Source: Oscillospiraceae bacterium
GTDB lineage: Bacteria > Bacillota > Clostridia > Oscillospirales > Ruminococcaceae
Assembly: GCA_017521825.1 (NCBI GenBank)
Contig: JAFXBK010000029.1
Coordinates: 1-64,000, forward strand
Reading direction: 5' to 3'
Length of the DNA: 64,000 bases
Part shown: piece by piece, positions 17,401 to 24,744 of the stretch
How the letters are laid out: each line of letters begins with the position of its first letter
Numbering within the stretch: the stretch's first letter is position 1
Notes under the pieces: model-generated
The model's input: the letters and a program-made list of their open reading frames with translations, nothing else
Database searches by the model: none
Told to the model about the DNA's origin: nothing
Program-made: the position numbers and the translations under genes

Positions 17401-20400
17401 ATGATTCTCCGGAAAATCCTCTCAGAGGTTCAAGAGGAACTTTTGAAATAGAATGGTTCCACGAAAGCAAAGAACCGATTAATGAAGTTATAACAATCGA
17501 ATTCAATCCTGGCAAAATCTGGATGGATAAATACTGGACTCCTATCAGCGATTCTTCCAGACTTATCTATTATTCTATCACCAACGGATATGAACTTATG
17601 TCCGCTAAAGATGTAAGAGATGCCGGTGTTATTCTTGATCTTTTCCAAAAGCCCGGTAAGATCTATACCAGATTTGATGAAATTTTAAAAATCGATATTG
17701 AAAAAATTGCAAACCTTGAAGCCTGGGTCCTTCCTCCGGATGCTGCTGAAAGAAACGCCGACGAAAGCCTTAACGATTGGGTCGAAAGAGTTTACCGCGA
17801 GACCGAATATGTCGGTACCAAAGTCGGTGCAACCGGTGTCGGTGAATATGAGCTTGGAAGGGCTGACATGCTTGACCAGTTTGTACGCTCAATGAATATG
17901 CTGGAAATCGGAAGAGGCAGCGAGGCAGCTAATATTGCCGGTTTCGGAGAACTTGGTGTTGATAATCTGAGAATATGGTTTGCTTCCAACTCTATGTCCA
18001 GAAACGGACATGTTATTACTATCGACTGGTATAAAGAAGGCGAAACCGAACCCTCCGTCCGCGAATATCTTTATAACGAACAGGAAAGCCTTGTTGTAAG
18101 AGAAACCGCGGATTCCATTACCGAAAATGAGCTTACGGCCGAAGTTGAAGTTCCCACTCCTGTTGATGATAATGAATGGGTTCTTACCACCAACCATTTT
18201 GCTCAGGTAAGCAGATTCGGTGAAGTAAAATCCTACTACTTCCAGCTTGAAGGCGATGAAAACACCCCCGAAGGCGATAAGGTGATTTATCTTCCTTACA
18301 GCTTTGTAAATCCCTTCAATGAATATGATGATAACAAGGACGGAATTTTTGATTACAGCGACGCTGTAAAAGTTAAACTCAATCCGAAGATCCATCACTA
18401 TGATAATGACCACAGAGAGCTTGAAACGGTTCAGGGCGAACTTACTCCTTACGGAATCCGTTTTGTTGTAAGTTCATTCAGCCCCTTTGTTCTTGATTGG
18501 AGCGAAGACGAAGAAGTTGCCAACAGCGGCAAAAACATTCATCCTGAAACAGCTGTTTTCGCTGTTCCGGAATCGCTTGAAGATTATATCGAAACTTCTT
18601 ACAATCCGGAAGAAGGTATTCTTACCGTTAATGTAAAAAAAGCCCCTGCGGAAGCATGGAAAGCAGCTTATGAAAATATCGGACTCGAAGATACAGCTAT
18701 CGGCGGTGATGTAATTATTACCGCACCGGAAGGAACAGTTAAGGAACGTCGAGATATGGGCGGAATTGATTTCGATGAATTTACGGAATGGGCCTCCGAC
18801 CCGGATTCCCCGCTTTTCAATGAACTGTATCCGGAATTGCCTTATTCCTATTCATTCGGAGAATTTGCCCATGTCAACAGAACCGGCGGCGCAGTTATCA
18901 TAACTCCGGAAAAAGAGGACTTCGATGTTGCGGTTGCATGGCAGGATGCAAATAAAAATATAGTCCACCAGATAATCCATATTGAAATGACCGTTGAAGA
19001 AGGTTCTGTCAAATTTGACGATCCTTTCGCGAATATAAAGAGCGCAGATGTTTCCAGAATCGATTTTATGGGCGGAGATTCAGAACTCTTCTCTCCCTAT
19101 AAATCCGAAAACGTTCTTAACTATGAAAACGGTCTTCTTACCTATACTTACATAGGAACGGGAACAAACCCGGACGAAATTCGCGAGGATATTCTTTACG
19201 AATCCGAGAATTATTATGCGGATATGCGAATCACAGTTTTTTCTCCGAAAGAGAATTATTACCTTGTAAGGCTGGAATCTCAAAGAAAACGAAGAGAATA
19301 TGATGTTTCCGAAAAACTGACCAACGCAAACCTTAATTCTGAATTCAAAAATTTCGGAGAACTTGTATTCGAAACGGAAAAATATAATATCTATTGGCAG
19401 AATTCCGAAGCACCTTATGACAAAATCGTTGAAACTGTTTCCATTACATATGACGTCGGTTTTGAAATAAGATGGATGGATAAATATTGGGATCCCGTTG
19501 ATTACAGCGAAACCAACACCAACAGAATCGATATAATTGCCGAAAAAAACGGAGAATATCAGGAAATCGGTAACAGTGAAGTCGAAAACGCAGGTGTCAA
19601 CCTTGAATGGAATAACGGACATTTCGATGTAACTTATGACAAAAACGTTGATATCGGAATAGCAAAGGATATGATTGCATATATCACCCCGCCCGCAAAT
19701 GCCGTTTATTATATCGAAAACGGAAGCGGCGGAATGAACATTGGCGTAGGCGATATTCTTACTGCGGAAGATCAAAACGATCTTCTCAATGTAAAGAGAG
19801 AAAACGGCGAATTTATTCGTTACGGAAACGGAAATGTTCCTTGCATAAATCTTTCCTGGTTTGAACTTGGCAGCATTGAAGATCTCGGAATCGATTTCTG
19901 GTACACTTCCAACAGCGGATATATCCAGATAGAAGTTATCGACTGGTTCGATAAAGATTATAATCTTATCAAACGTGAATATATCTATGTAACCTACGGC
20001 GAATATGTAAACGAAGAAGAGGCCGAAGCAACACCCGGAGTTAAAGAGGAAGTAACAGTTCCAACCCCTATCGGCCAAGGCTGGAAGCTTACCACAAACC
20101 ACTTCCCGCAGGTAAGCAGATATGAGGAAGTAACTTCCTACTATTTCCAGCTCGAAGGCGACGAAAATACCCCGGATGGCGAAAAGGTAATTTATCTTCC
20201 TTACAGCTTTATCGATCCGGAAGGAGCGAAGGACCAGAATGACGACGGCATTTTTGATTATGCCGATGCGCTTGCGCTTGAACTTAACCCTAAAATTCAC
20301 CACTATAACGATGACCACGACGAACTTGTTGAAGGAGAGCCGCTCAATGGCGAACTTACAGAATACGGAATCCGCTTTGTTGTAGAAAGCTTCAGCCCCT

Positions 20401-22931
20401 TTGTTCTGGATTGGAGCAAAACGGATATGGAAAGCTGGGAAGGAAATATTGCGGAAGAATCCGAAGTTTCTCTTAAAATCAAAGGAATCTCCGATATTTC
20501 CGGTTTTGTTTCCGGCGAATATGTTGACGGAATATATACCGTAACCGTAACTCCGGAAAATATCACAACTGAACAATGGCAGCAGATGTATAAAAATGTT
20601 GTCATAGATCAGCAGGATATCTATCTTTGGGTTGGCGTTAATGCACCGGCAGGAACCACAAAGGCTTATGATAATTCCAGAGATGGTCTTAAAAATTATA
20701 ACGATTTCGTTGAAGAAACCGGTAATGCAAATGCTTTCTATGATTACAACGACGAAAGAGCAATAGAATTCTATTTTACAGCACCTCTTGCAGGAACAGT
20801 GAAAAACGGAGAAACAATTACAGCGTTCCCGGAAGGTGATGATTTTGAAGGTTATTACCAGATTGCATTTTATGTTGGAGAAAGCAACGAAATAGTTCGC
20901 AGGTTGCTTCCTTTCAGAATTGTTTTTGAAGGCGATGTCGAAAGCGTTTCCTTCGAAGAACCGCGCAATTATGTTCCCGAAGAAAGACTTCATCCGGAAA
21001 ATAATATAGATAATATCGTTTCTTCTTACGATGAAATAAACGGCGACCTTGTTTACATCTATTCCGGAAACGAAAATAACGCAGAAAATATTGCGGCCGC
21101 TCTTGAGGGTAAACTGATTAAAACTGTGATAGATGCACCCGTTGTTGACGGTAAACAGTATTATTCCGACGGTAAAACCTCTGTCGAAATTTATTATGAA
21201 CCGGTAAAGAACGGAGATTTGTATACCGCAGTAAACAAGGAAGAAATTATCTGGGAAAACGAAGACGGTGAACAATATATCGAATATATTTCTTTGGAGT
21301 TCAATCCGAAGGTAACATATATGGATATATATTGGGAACAGATAACGGATACCGACAGAATTAATTTCGTAAATAAAAAAGGCGAAACTGTAACTGCCGA
21401 AGCTCTTGCTAAAGATGGACTTAACGTAAGCTTTGACGAAAACGGTTTTGTGGTAGCGGAATACGAGCTTGACCTTGACCCGGAAACTGTTACAAGAACA
21501 TGGGTAAAAATCAGCAAGCCGGAAGGCGAATTTGTTGGTTATAAGACCATCAACTTTATGCAGAACTTTACCGGATATCCTTCTTATGACCTTGAAACCG
21601 CCGATTACAGGGACGAGGATATCAGAGAGGCGGAATTCCAGCAAATCGGTAATGGAACTGTTCTGGGCATGCTCGGAGAACTTGACAGCCTTGAAGTGGG
21701 CGACCTCACTTTCTGGTACGCAAACGAACAAGGAGCCAGCAGACCGGTTCTTATAGACTGGTACAAAAAACTCCCGACCGATCCGGATTTTGATTTTGAA
21801 AAAGACGTTGTTCGTGAATATGTTTATGTTCAGGGTTCGGATTTTGTTTTTGAAGAAACAGCAAATTCTGTAACTGAAGATGAGCTTACAGCCGAAGTTG
21901 AAGTTCCCACTCCTGTTGATGATATTGAATGGAAACTCACCACCAACCATTTCCCGCAGGTAAGCAGATATGAGGAAGTAACTTCCTACTACTTCCAGCT
22001 CGAAGGCGACGAAAACACCCCGGATGGCAAAAAGGTAATTTACCTTCCTTACAGCTTTGTAAATCCGTATGACAAATACGATTTCGATAATGACGGCGAT
22101 TTCGATTACAGCGACGCTGTTGCGCTTAAGCTTAATCCTAAGATCCATCATTACAATGATGATTTCGAAGAATCCGAAACCATCAACGGCGAACTTACTC
22201 CTTACGGAATCCGCTTTGTTGTAAGCTCTTTCAGCCCCTTCGTTCTGGATTGGAGCGAAAGCGGAAATTCTGCTGTAATAGGTGAAAATGGTTACGCAAC
22301 TCTCGGCGAAGCACTTGAAGAGGCAAAAGCCGGAGATGTAATCGAACTGGTTGCTAACGTTGAAGAAACAATGGTTCTTGTTTCCGACGAAGTTACTCTT
22401 GACCTTAACGGTTATACCCTTGCCACAGAGTATGCGTCGATTTTCGGTGACATTGCCGATAACAGCGACGACAACAGCGGCCGCCTTGTTGTTAACGAAA
22501 AACATTTCATGAGCAACCCGGACAATGCCCAGCTTCCGGTAAAAACCGAAACCGGATACGCTTTTGTTGAACTTAAAATGTTTGTTGCGAAGGATTATAC
22601 GGTTGGCGAAAAACATTACGACGTTGTTTTTGAACCGAGATTTGAGGCAGATTCGGTCGAACTTTTGAAAAACAACCTCGAAAACGCCGGAGTTGAGATT
22701 GCAATCGTGGCACACTGGCAGAAAGACGGAATGCCCAGAAGCCAGAGATTTGTTTTCGTACAGAACCTTACGGATGTTTTCTTTAGCAGCTATAATACGG
22801 AAAAAGAAAAATTCGGAAAGATGTTTACCCTTAAAGTAAACAACGCTCCTGAAGGAATTTCTTACGAAACAGTGGTAAATTCCACCGTTGGAGTTGTTAT
22901 AAGAGAAAACGCAACGGAAACAGTGAACTGA
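14418..22931 (+). CDS. Giant secreted repeat protein (2837 aa) related to the kinase ectodomain
   Basis: Signal peptide 1-25 (MFKRFLSMFLALIMVTGIFP..., cut after SVFA). The body contains three composite repeats of roughly 615-650 residues. Markers are W/YMDxYW at about residues 1034, 1685 and 2299, and DENTPxGxKVIYLPYSF at about 1279, 1915 and 2531. Each repeat ends in an aspartate-rich loop (DDNKDGIFDYSD, DQNDDGIFDYAD, DFDNDGDFDYSD) like Ca2+-binding loops, then NPKIHHY and FSPFVLDWS. The last 200 residues differ and begin GYATLGEALEEAKAGDVIEL, a pattern common in surface beta-helix proteins. No LPxTG, dockerin or membrane anchor is visible. It is very acidic. The function is unknown; a surface or matrix protein sensed by the neighbouring kinase is an inference. 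Confidence 0.9.
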   Translation: MFKRFLSMFLALIMVTGIFPVSVFATEEETPVVDEKILHEQITVNCRGLEVNVGRSTEGILVIGVPESVTDEDLENAYIGDGLNCSFVEYLISAPAAFENAKEIKFCDFWGSDVSEMENIEIEDSWWNIYEEGELVPGNNVILATKDSNGNIVREQSGETVSDYGIAWLVDDEIYYQKLRIVREMPVISEEDEEVFPPESTPVANQKLTVRYVEGSTCKGILAEADIVDGKVEITVPYITDNEVKAIEADGSGRKRARLAFCISDGYDDENITHFMGGFGENIMDYVNWEEVFELMKQDVPGITYEEFLIIQYWEIEQLGEESVVKYEVARDTDGKMRRWIEAGGTFSERLYIQYFDSVNKEAVAYEHIDVTLHVEDICPAETEKMPFGQVELNGYKLNSEEIGYIIGVNDNTNELVVEMSREQLLAKESTKDQYGNINNRFEFSAPSEGNYKYIMAVGEEEILNIKNFGAEDFVNEYNPENKPAINFVVGWFEDGEFYRAFEEDKKTSVCFAWYDGTEIVYQSFKLCQCMLIEDDEINWDKLSSWEGNFAEPSDVVLEINGVSDISNFASGAYVDGIYTVTVDAEAITKEQWERIYSNDNRGIFAAIGLKAPEGTEYAVDDAAENPEYYEDYSASRSNIGGFYPYNEEVAYNFYTYLEFGSMQEENGNVEVWLEEETWICYYQIAYYIPASETFEYRLLPCRIIVEGAGNGISFEIPENGGNSEQRKYLPDGFHDYWDESELITSGQIEVTAHSAIRNYLDAEFNDEGVLVITVNDIPAENWELAYNDLPADEYGINVNIEIDPPNGNIVAIADNQGNGPTYENLKNQYAEDRDQIIYHNHEGIVTGSLPVGEVLVDGKEVSVFPSSSGGVFYRVIFWKDAEGNVIQQILPFVVEVADDAESVTFDNGRSYISEDRIEKDGRTSVLSGSYDREKGVLKYSYIGTKTSDADIADDIRFGYGEDDPVYKIQTRISAPEEGYVTSEGEDFVVFNLGYDSPENPLRGSRGTFEIEWFHESKEPINEVITIEFNPGKIWMDKYWTPISDSSRLIYYSITNGYELMSAKDVRDAGVILDLFQKPGKIYTRFDEILKIDIEKIANLEAWVLPPDAAERNADESLNDWVERVYRETEYVGTKVGATGVGEYELGRADMLDQFVRSMNMLEIGRGSEAANIAGFGELGVDNLRIWFASNSMSRNGHVITIDWYKEGETEPSVREYLYNEQESLVVRETADSITENELTAEVEVPTPVDDNEWVLTTNHFAQVSRFGEVKSYYFQLEGDENTPEGDKVIYLPYSFVNPFNEYDDNKDGIFDYSDAVKVKLNPKIHHYDNDHRELETVQGELTPYGIRFVVSSFSPFVLDWSEDEEVANSGKNIHPETAVFAVPESLEDYIETSYNPEEGILTVNVKKAPAEAWKAAYENIGLEDTAIGGDVIITAPEGTVKERRDMGGIDFDEFTEWASDPDSPLFNELYPELPYSYSFGEFAHVNRTGGAVIITPEKEDFDVAVAWQDANKNIVHQIIHIEMTVEEGSVKFDDPFANIKSADVSRIDFMGGDSELFSPYKSENVLNYENGLLTYTYIGTGTNPDEIREDILYESENYYADMRITVFSPKENYYLVRLESQRKRREYDVSEKLTNANLNSEFKNFGELVFETEKYNIYWQNSEAPYDKIVETVSITYDVGFEIRWMDKYWDPVDYSETNTNRIDIIAEKNGEYQEIGNSEVENAGVNLEWNNGHFDVTYDKNVDIGIAKDMIAYITPPANAVYYIENGSGGMNIGVGDILTAEDQNDLLNVKRENGEFIRYGNGNVPCINLSWFELGSIEDLGIDFWYTSNSGYIQIEVIDWFDKDYNLIKREYIYVTYGEYVNEEEAEATPGVKEEVTVPTPIGQGWKLTTNHFPQVSRYEEVTSYYFQLEGDENTPDGEKVIYLPYSFIDPEGAKDQNDDGIFDYADALALELNPKIHHYNDDHDELVEGEPLNGELTEYGIRFVVESFSPFVLDWSKTDMESWEGNIAEESEVSLKIKGISDISGFVSGEYVDGIYTVTVTPENITTEQWQQMYKNVVIDQQDIYLWVGVNAPAGTTKAYDNSRDGLKNYNDFVEETGNANAFYDYNDERAIEFYFTAPLAGTVKNGETITAFPEGDDFEGYYQIAFYVGESNEIVRRLLPFRIVFEGDVESVSFEEPRNYVPEERLHPENNIDNIVSSYDEINGDLVYIYSGNENNAENIAAALEGKLIKTVIDAPVVDGKQYYSDGKTSVEIYYEPVKNGDLYTAVNKEEIIWENEDGEQYIEYISLEFNPKVTYMDIYWEQITDTDRINFVNKKGETVTAEALAKDGLNVSFDENGFVVAEYELDLDPETVTRTWVKISKPEGEFVGYKTINFMQNFTGYPSYDLETADYRDEDIREAEFQQIGNGTVLGMLGELDSLEVGDLTFWYANEQGASRPVLIDWYKKLPTDPDFDFEKDVVREYVYVQGSDFVFEETANSVTEDELTAEVEVPTPVDDIEWKLTTNHFPQVSRYEEVTSYYFQLEGDENTPDGKKVIYLPYSFVNPYDKYDFDNDGDFDYSDAVALKLNPKIHHYNDDFEESETINGELTPYGIRFVVSSFSPFVLDWSESGNSAVIGENGYATLGEALEEAKAGDVIELVANVEETMVLVSDEVTLDLNGYTLATEYASIFGDIADNSDDNSGRLVVNEKHFMSNPDNAQLPVKTETGYAFVELKMFVAKDYTVGEKHYDVVFEPRFEADSVELLKNNLENAGVEIAIVAHWQKDGMPRSQRFVFVQNLTDVFFSSYNTEKEKFGKMFTLKVNNAPEGISYETVVNSTVGVVIRENATETVN
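20110..20209 (+). repeat. Near-identical 100-bp internal repeat, copy 1
   Basis: Matches 21959-22058 at all but about four bases, mostly third codon positions. It encodes SRYEEVTSYYFQLEGDENTP and the following YLPYSF segment. This suggests recent duplication or gene conversion between giant-protein repeats. Confidence 0.85.
21959..22058 (+). repeat. Near-identical 100-bp internal repeat, copy 2
   Basis: Partner of 20110-20209. The corresponding segment of the first composite repeat (about 18200-18300) is more diverged. Confidence 0.85.
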
Positions 22932-22943
22932 AATCAAAAAAAG

Positions 22944-22979
22944 AAAAATGAGCACGGAAAATTTTCCGTGCTCATTTTT
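22944..22979 (+). terminator. Terminator of the giant protein gene
   Basis: A perfect 18-bp inverted repeat centred at 22961/22962 (AATGAGCACGGAAAA / TTTTCCGTGCTCATT core) ends in T5. Confidence 0.88.
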
Positions 22980-23018
22980 GATGCTCATAAAACTTATAAA
23001 AGAAAACAAGTTTTGTCG

Positions 23019-23047
23019 TTGACCTTTTCAAGGTTTTGTGATAGTAT
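23019..23047 (+). promoter_or_regulatory. Promoter of the eutS-eutS-eutP operon
   Basis: TTGACC (23019-23024), 17-base spacer, TAGTAT (23042-23047), leaving a leader of about 95 bases. Confidence 0.6.
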
Positions 23048-23069
23048 ATAGTTAAGTAAAAATATGTAT

Positions 23070-23093
23070 AAGCAAAAGTGGCTTTTGCTTTTT
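23070..23093 (+). terminator. Leader hairpin (possible attenuator) before eutS
   Basis: AAGCAAAAG / CTTTTGCTT, 3-base loop, then a short T-run, lying between promoter and first gene. Its position suggests attenuation or antitermination. Known Eut operons are controlled by ANTAR antiterminators, but no such protein is in the window. Confidence 0.5.
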
Positions 23094-23147
23094 CATAAAT
23101 TGGTTTTTGGTTCTTAAAAAACGAAAAATCAGGAGGAAAATGATTTT

Positions 23148-23510
23148 ATGAACGACACCCATGAACAGATAAGAATAGTTCAGGAAACCGTTGCGGGCAA
23201 GGAAATAACCTTTGCACACGTAATCGGCGGCCCTGCGCCTATCATATATCAAAAACTGGGTCTTAACCCCTCCATAGATTACACCTCCAACGCTATCGGA
23301 ATTATGAATATGACTCCGCCGGAATCCGCAGTTATTGCTTCCGATATTGCGGTTAAAAGCGGCAACGTATATCTTGGCTTTGCGGACCGTTTCACTGGTT
23401 CAATGATTATAACCGGCGATATTGCGGACGTTACCGCAGCCCTTAACGAGGTTTGCCAGTATTTCCGTGACGTTATGAAATACGTAGTCTGCGAAGTTAC
23501 CAAACGTTAA
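23148..23510 (+). CDS. eutS: BMC shell protein, EutS/PduU type (circularly permuted)
   Basis: 120 aa. It reads IVQETVAGKEITFAHVIGGP, then IGIMNMTPPESAVIASDIAVKSGNV and GFADRFTGSMIITGDIADV, ending YVVCEVTK. This is the order of elements in EutS/PduU, the permuted single-BMC hexamers of ethanolamine and propanediol microcompartments. AGGAGG precedes the ATG. It is the first gene of a three-gene unit with no enzyme or other shell protein alongside. Confidence 0.93.
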   Translation: MNDTHEQIRIVQETVAGKEITFAHVIGGPAPIIYQKLGLNPSIDYTSNAIGIMNMTPPESAVIASDIAVKSGNVYLGFADRFTGSMIITGDIADVTAALNEVCQYFRDVMKYVVCEVTKR

Positions 23511-23522
23511 GGAAGTGCGGTT

Positions 23523-23954
23523 ATGGGAGTACGCATGACCAGAGAGGAATTCCTTGAAAAGGTTTTCCAAAAAAAATATGAGGAACTTAAAGATAAAGAT
23601 CTTCGGGTAGTCCGTATCAAAGTAAAGGGCAAGGAAATTTCACTTGCCCAGCTCATCGGTTCTTCCGAAACAAGAATCTATCAGAACCTTGCGTTACATA
23701 TAGGAACCCATTTCGGCGAAGACCACACCGGCGAATCCATCGGACTTATCCATGTTACCCCGGAGGAAGCCGCAATTATCGTTGCGGATGTCGCAATGAA
23801 AAGCGGCAACGTCGAAATCGGAACTCTCGACCGTTTCAGCGGTTCTGTTGTAATTTTAGGCGACCGTTCCAACGTCCGAAGCGCCCTTGAAGGCGTTATT
23901 GAATTTTTTGAATATAAACTTAAATTCACCGTCTGTGAAATAACAGAGGTGTAA
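23523..23954 (+). CDS. Second EutS/PduU-type BMC shell protein, N-terminally extended
   Basis: 143 aa paralogue of the gene before it, 12 bases downstream. The EutS core is KVKGKEISLAQLIGSSE, IGLIHVTPEEAAIIVADVAMKSGNV, GTLDRFSGSVVILGD and FTVCEITEV. It has about 25 extra charged N-terminal residues (MTREEFLEKVFQKKYEELKD) that look helical. Such tails in permuted shell proteins can line or plug the pore. Two different EutS paralogues in tandem suggest a mixed hexamer or layered assembly (inference). Confidence 0.92.
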   Translation: MGVRMTREEFLEKVFQKKYEELKDKDLRVVRIKVKGKEISLAQLIGSSETRIYQNLALHIGTHFGEDHTGESIGLIHVTPEEAAIIVADVAMKSGNVEIGTLDRFSGSVVILGDRSNVRSALEGVIEFFEYKLKFTVCEITEV

Positions 23955-23965
23955 AGAGAGAATAG

Positions 23966-24535
23966 ATGAAAAAAATGTTTTTAATGGGCAGAAGCGAGGC
24001 AGGAAAAACTTCCTTGACCCAGATTCTGCACGGTGAGGAACTTCATTATCACAAAACTCAATATACGAACACAGACGATTTTATAATCGATTCCCCGGGC
24101 GAATATTCCGAGACCAAACATTGCGGAATCGGTCTTGCCTGTTTTTCTTTCGAAGCGGACGTTCTTGCTCTTGTTATGGCGGCAGACGAACCCTTCGCGG
24201 TTTTCGAACCGAACTGCAACTGCTGGACAAACCGCCCGCTTATAGGAATTATTACAAAAACGGATTCACCTTACGCTAACGTTCCGATGGTGCGTAACTG
24301 GATGATAAATTCCGGCTGCGAAAGGGTTTTTGAAATAAGCAACGTAACAAAAGAGGGCGTCGGGGAACTTTTTGCTTATCTCGAGGCCGATCCGGTTAAA
24401 ATTCCCTGGCAGGAAGCGGTTAACCGCCAATGGAGCGGTCAGCCCGAATGGATGAACAAAGAAGAATTCGAGGAATTCAAAGCATCCGGCTGGGGAACAG
24501 ATAAACAGCTTGAAGAATTCATAGCAAAAAAATAA
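23966..24535 (+). CDS. eutP: EutP/PduV-type small GTPase-like protein
   Basis: 189 aa. The P-loop GRSEAGKTSL lies at residues 8-17, IDSPGEY resembles the G3 DxPG motif, and ITKTD matches the G4 (N/T)KxD position. The TKHCGIGLACFSFEADVLALV segment is typical of EutP/PduV. In ethanolamine and propanediol systems the protein associates with the shell, and acetate kinase activity has been reported for EutP. The C-terminus after about residue 140 (WQEAVNRQWSGQPEWMNKEE) is longer than in classical EutP. Confidence 0.9.
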   Translation: MKKMFLMGRSEAGKTSLTQILHGEELHYHKTQYTNTDDFIIDSPGEYSETKHCGIGLACFSFEADVLALVMAADEPFAVFEPNCNCWTNRPLIGIITKTDSPYANVPMVRNWMINSGCERVFEISNVTKEGVGELFAYLEADPVKIPWQEAVNRQWSGQPEWMNKEEFEEFKASGWGTDKQLEEFIAKK

Positions 24536-24567
24536 AACCTTGTCCGAAACGGACAAGGTTTTTTTAT
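24536..24567 (+). terminator. Terminator of the eut unit
   Basis: AACCTTGTCCG / CGGACAAGGTT, AAA loop, then T7. Confidence 0.9.
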
Positions 24568-24665
24568 TTTAAAGGTGAATTATACTATCAAGTGCAACAG
24601 AAAGGAGAAAAAATAAAGGAGTTCATACAAATCTTTGGTACAGCAAAAACAGGAATAAAATATTA

Positions 24666-24712
24666 AATCCACAAAAAGAAGTCTGCAAAATGCAGACTTC
24701 TTTTTGTGGATT
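24666..24712. repeat. Perfect 22-bp inverted repeat, probable terminator of the adh gene
   Basis: Both arms are 22 bases (24666-24687 and 24691-24712) with an AAA loop. The inner part contains AAAAAGAAGTCTGCA / TGCAGACTTCTTTTT. It lies just past the alcohol dehydrogenase stop and can form a hairpin on either strand. The arms are unusually long for a simple terminator. Confidence 0.75.
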
Positions 24713-24744
24713 TGGGGGTATTTTGTCCATGTGGATTAGAAAAA

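Noticed and set aside
14418..22931. Cell-wall sorting signal or dockerin in the giant protein
   Set aside because: The C-terminus lacks LPxTG-like motif, hydrophobic tail and paired dockerin repeats; the Asp-rich loops are internal and single per repeat.
19080..23009. A 1309-codon open frame antisense to the giant protein gene
   Set aside because: It arises from the strong codon bias of the sense gene (GAA-rich codons give stop-free TTC on the other strand). The product has no signal, domain or ribosome site, while the sense frame has signal peptide, repeats and terminator.
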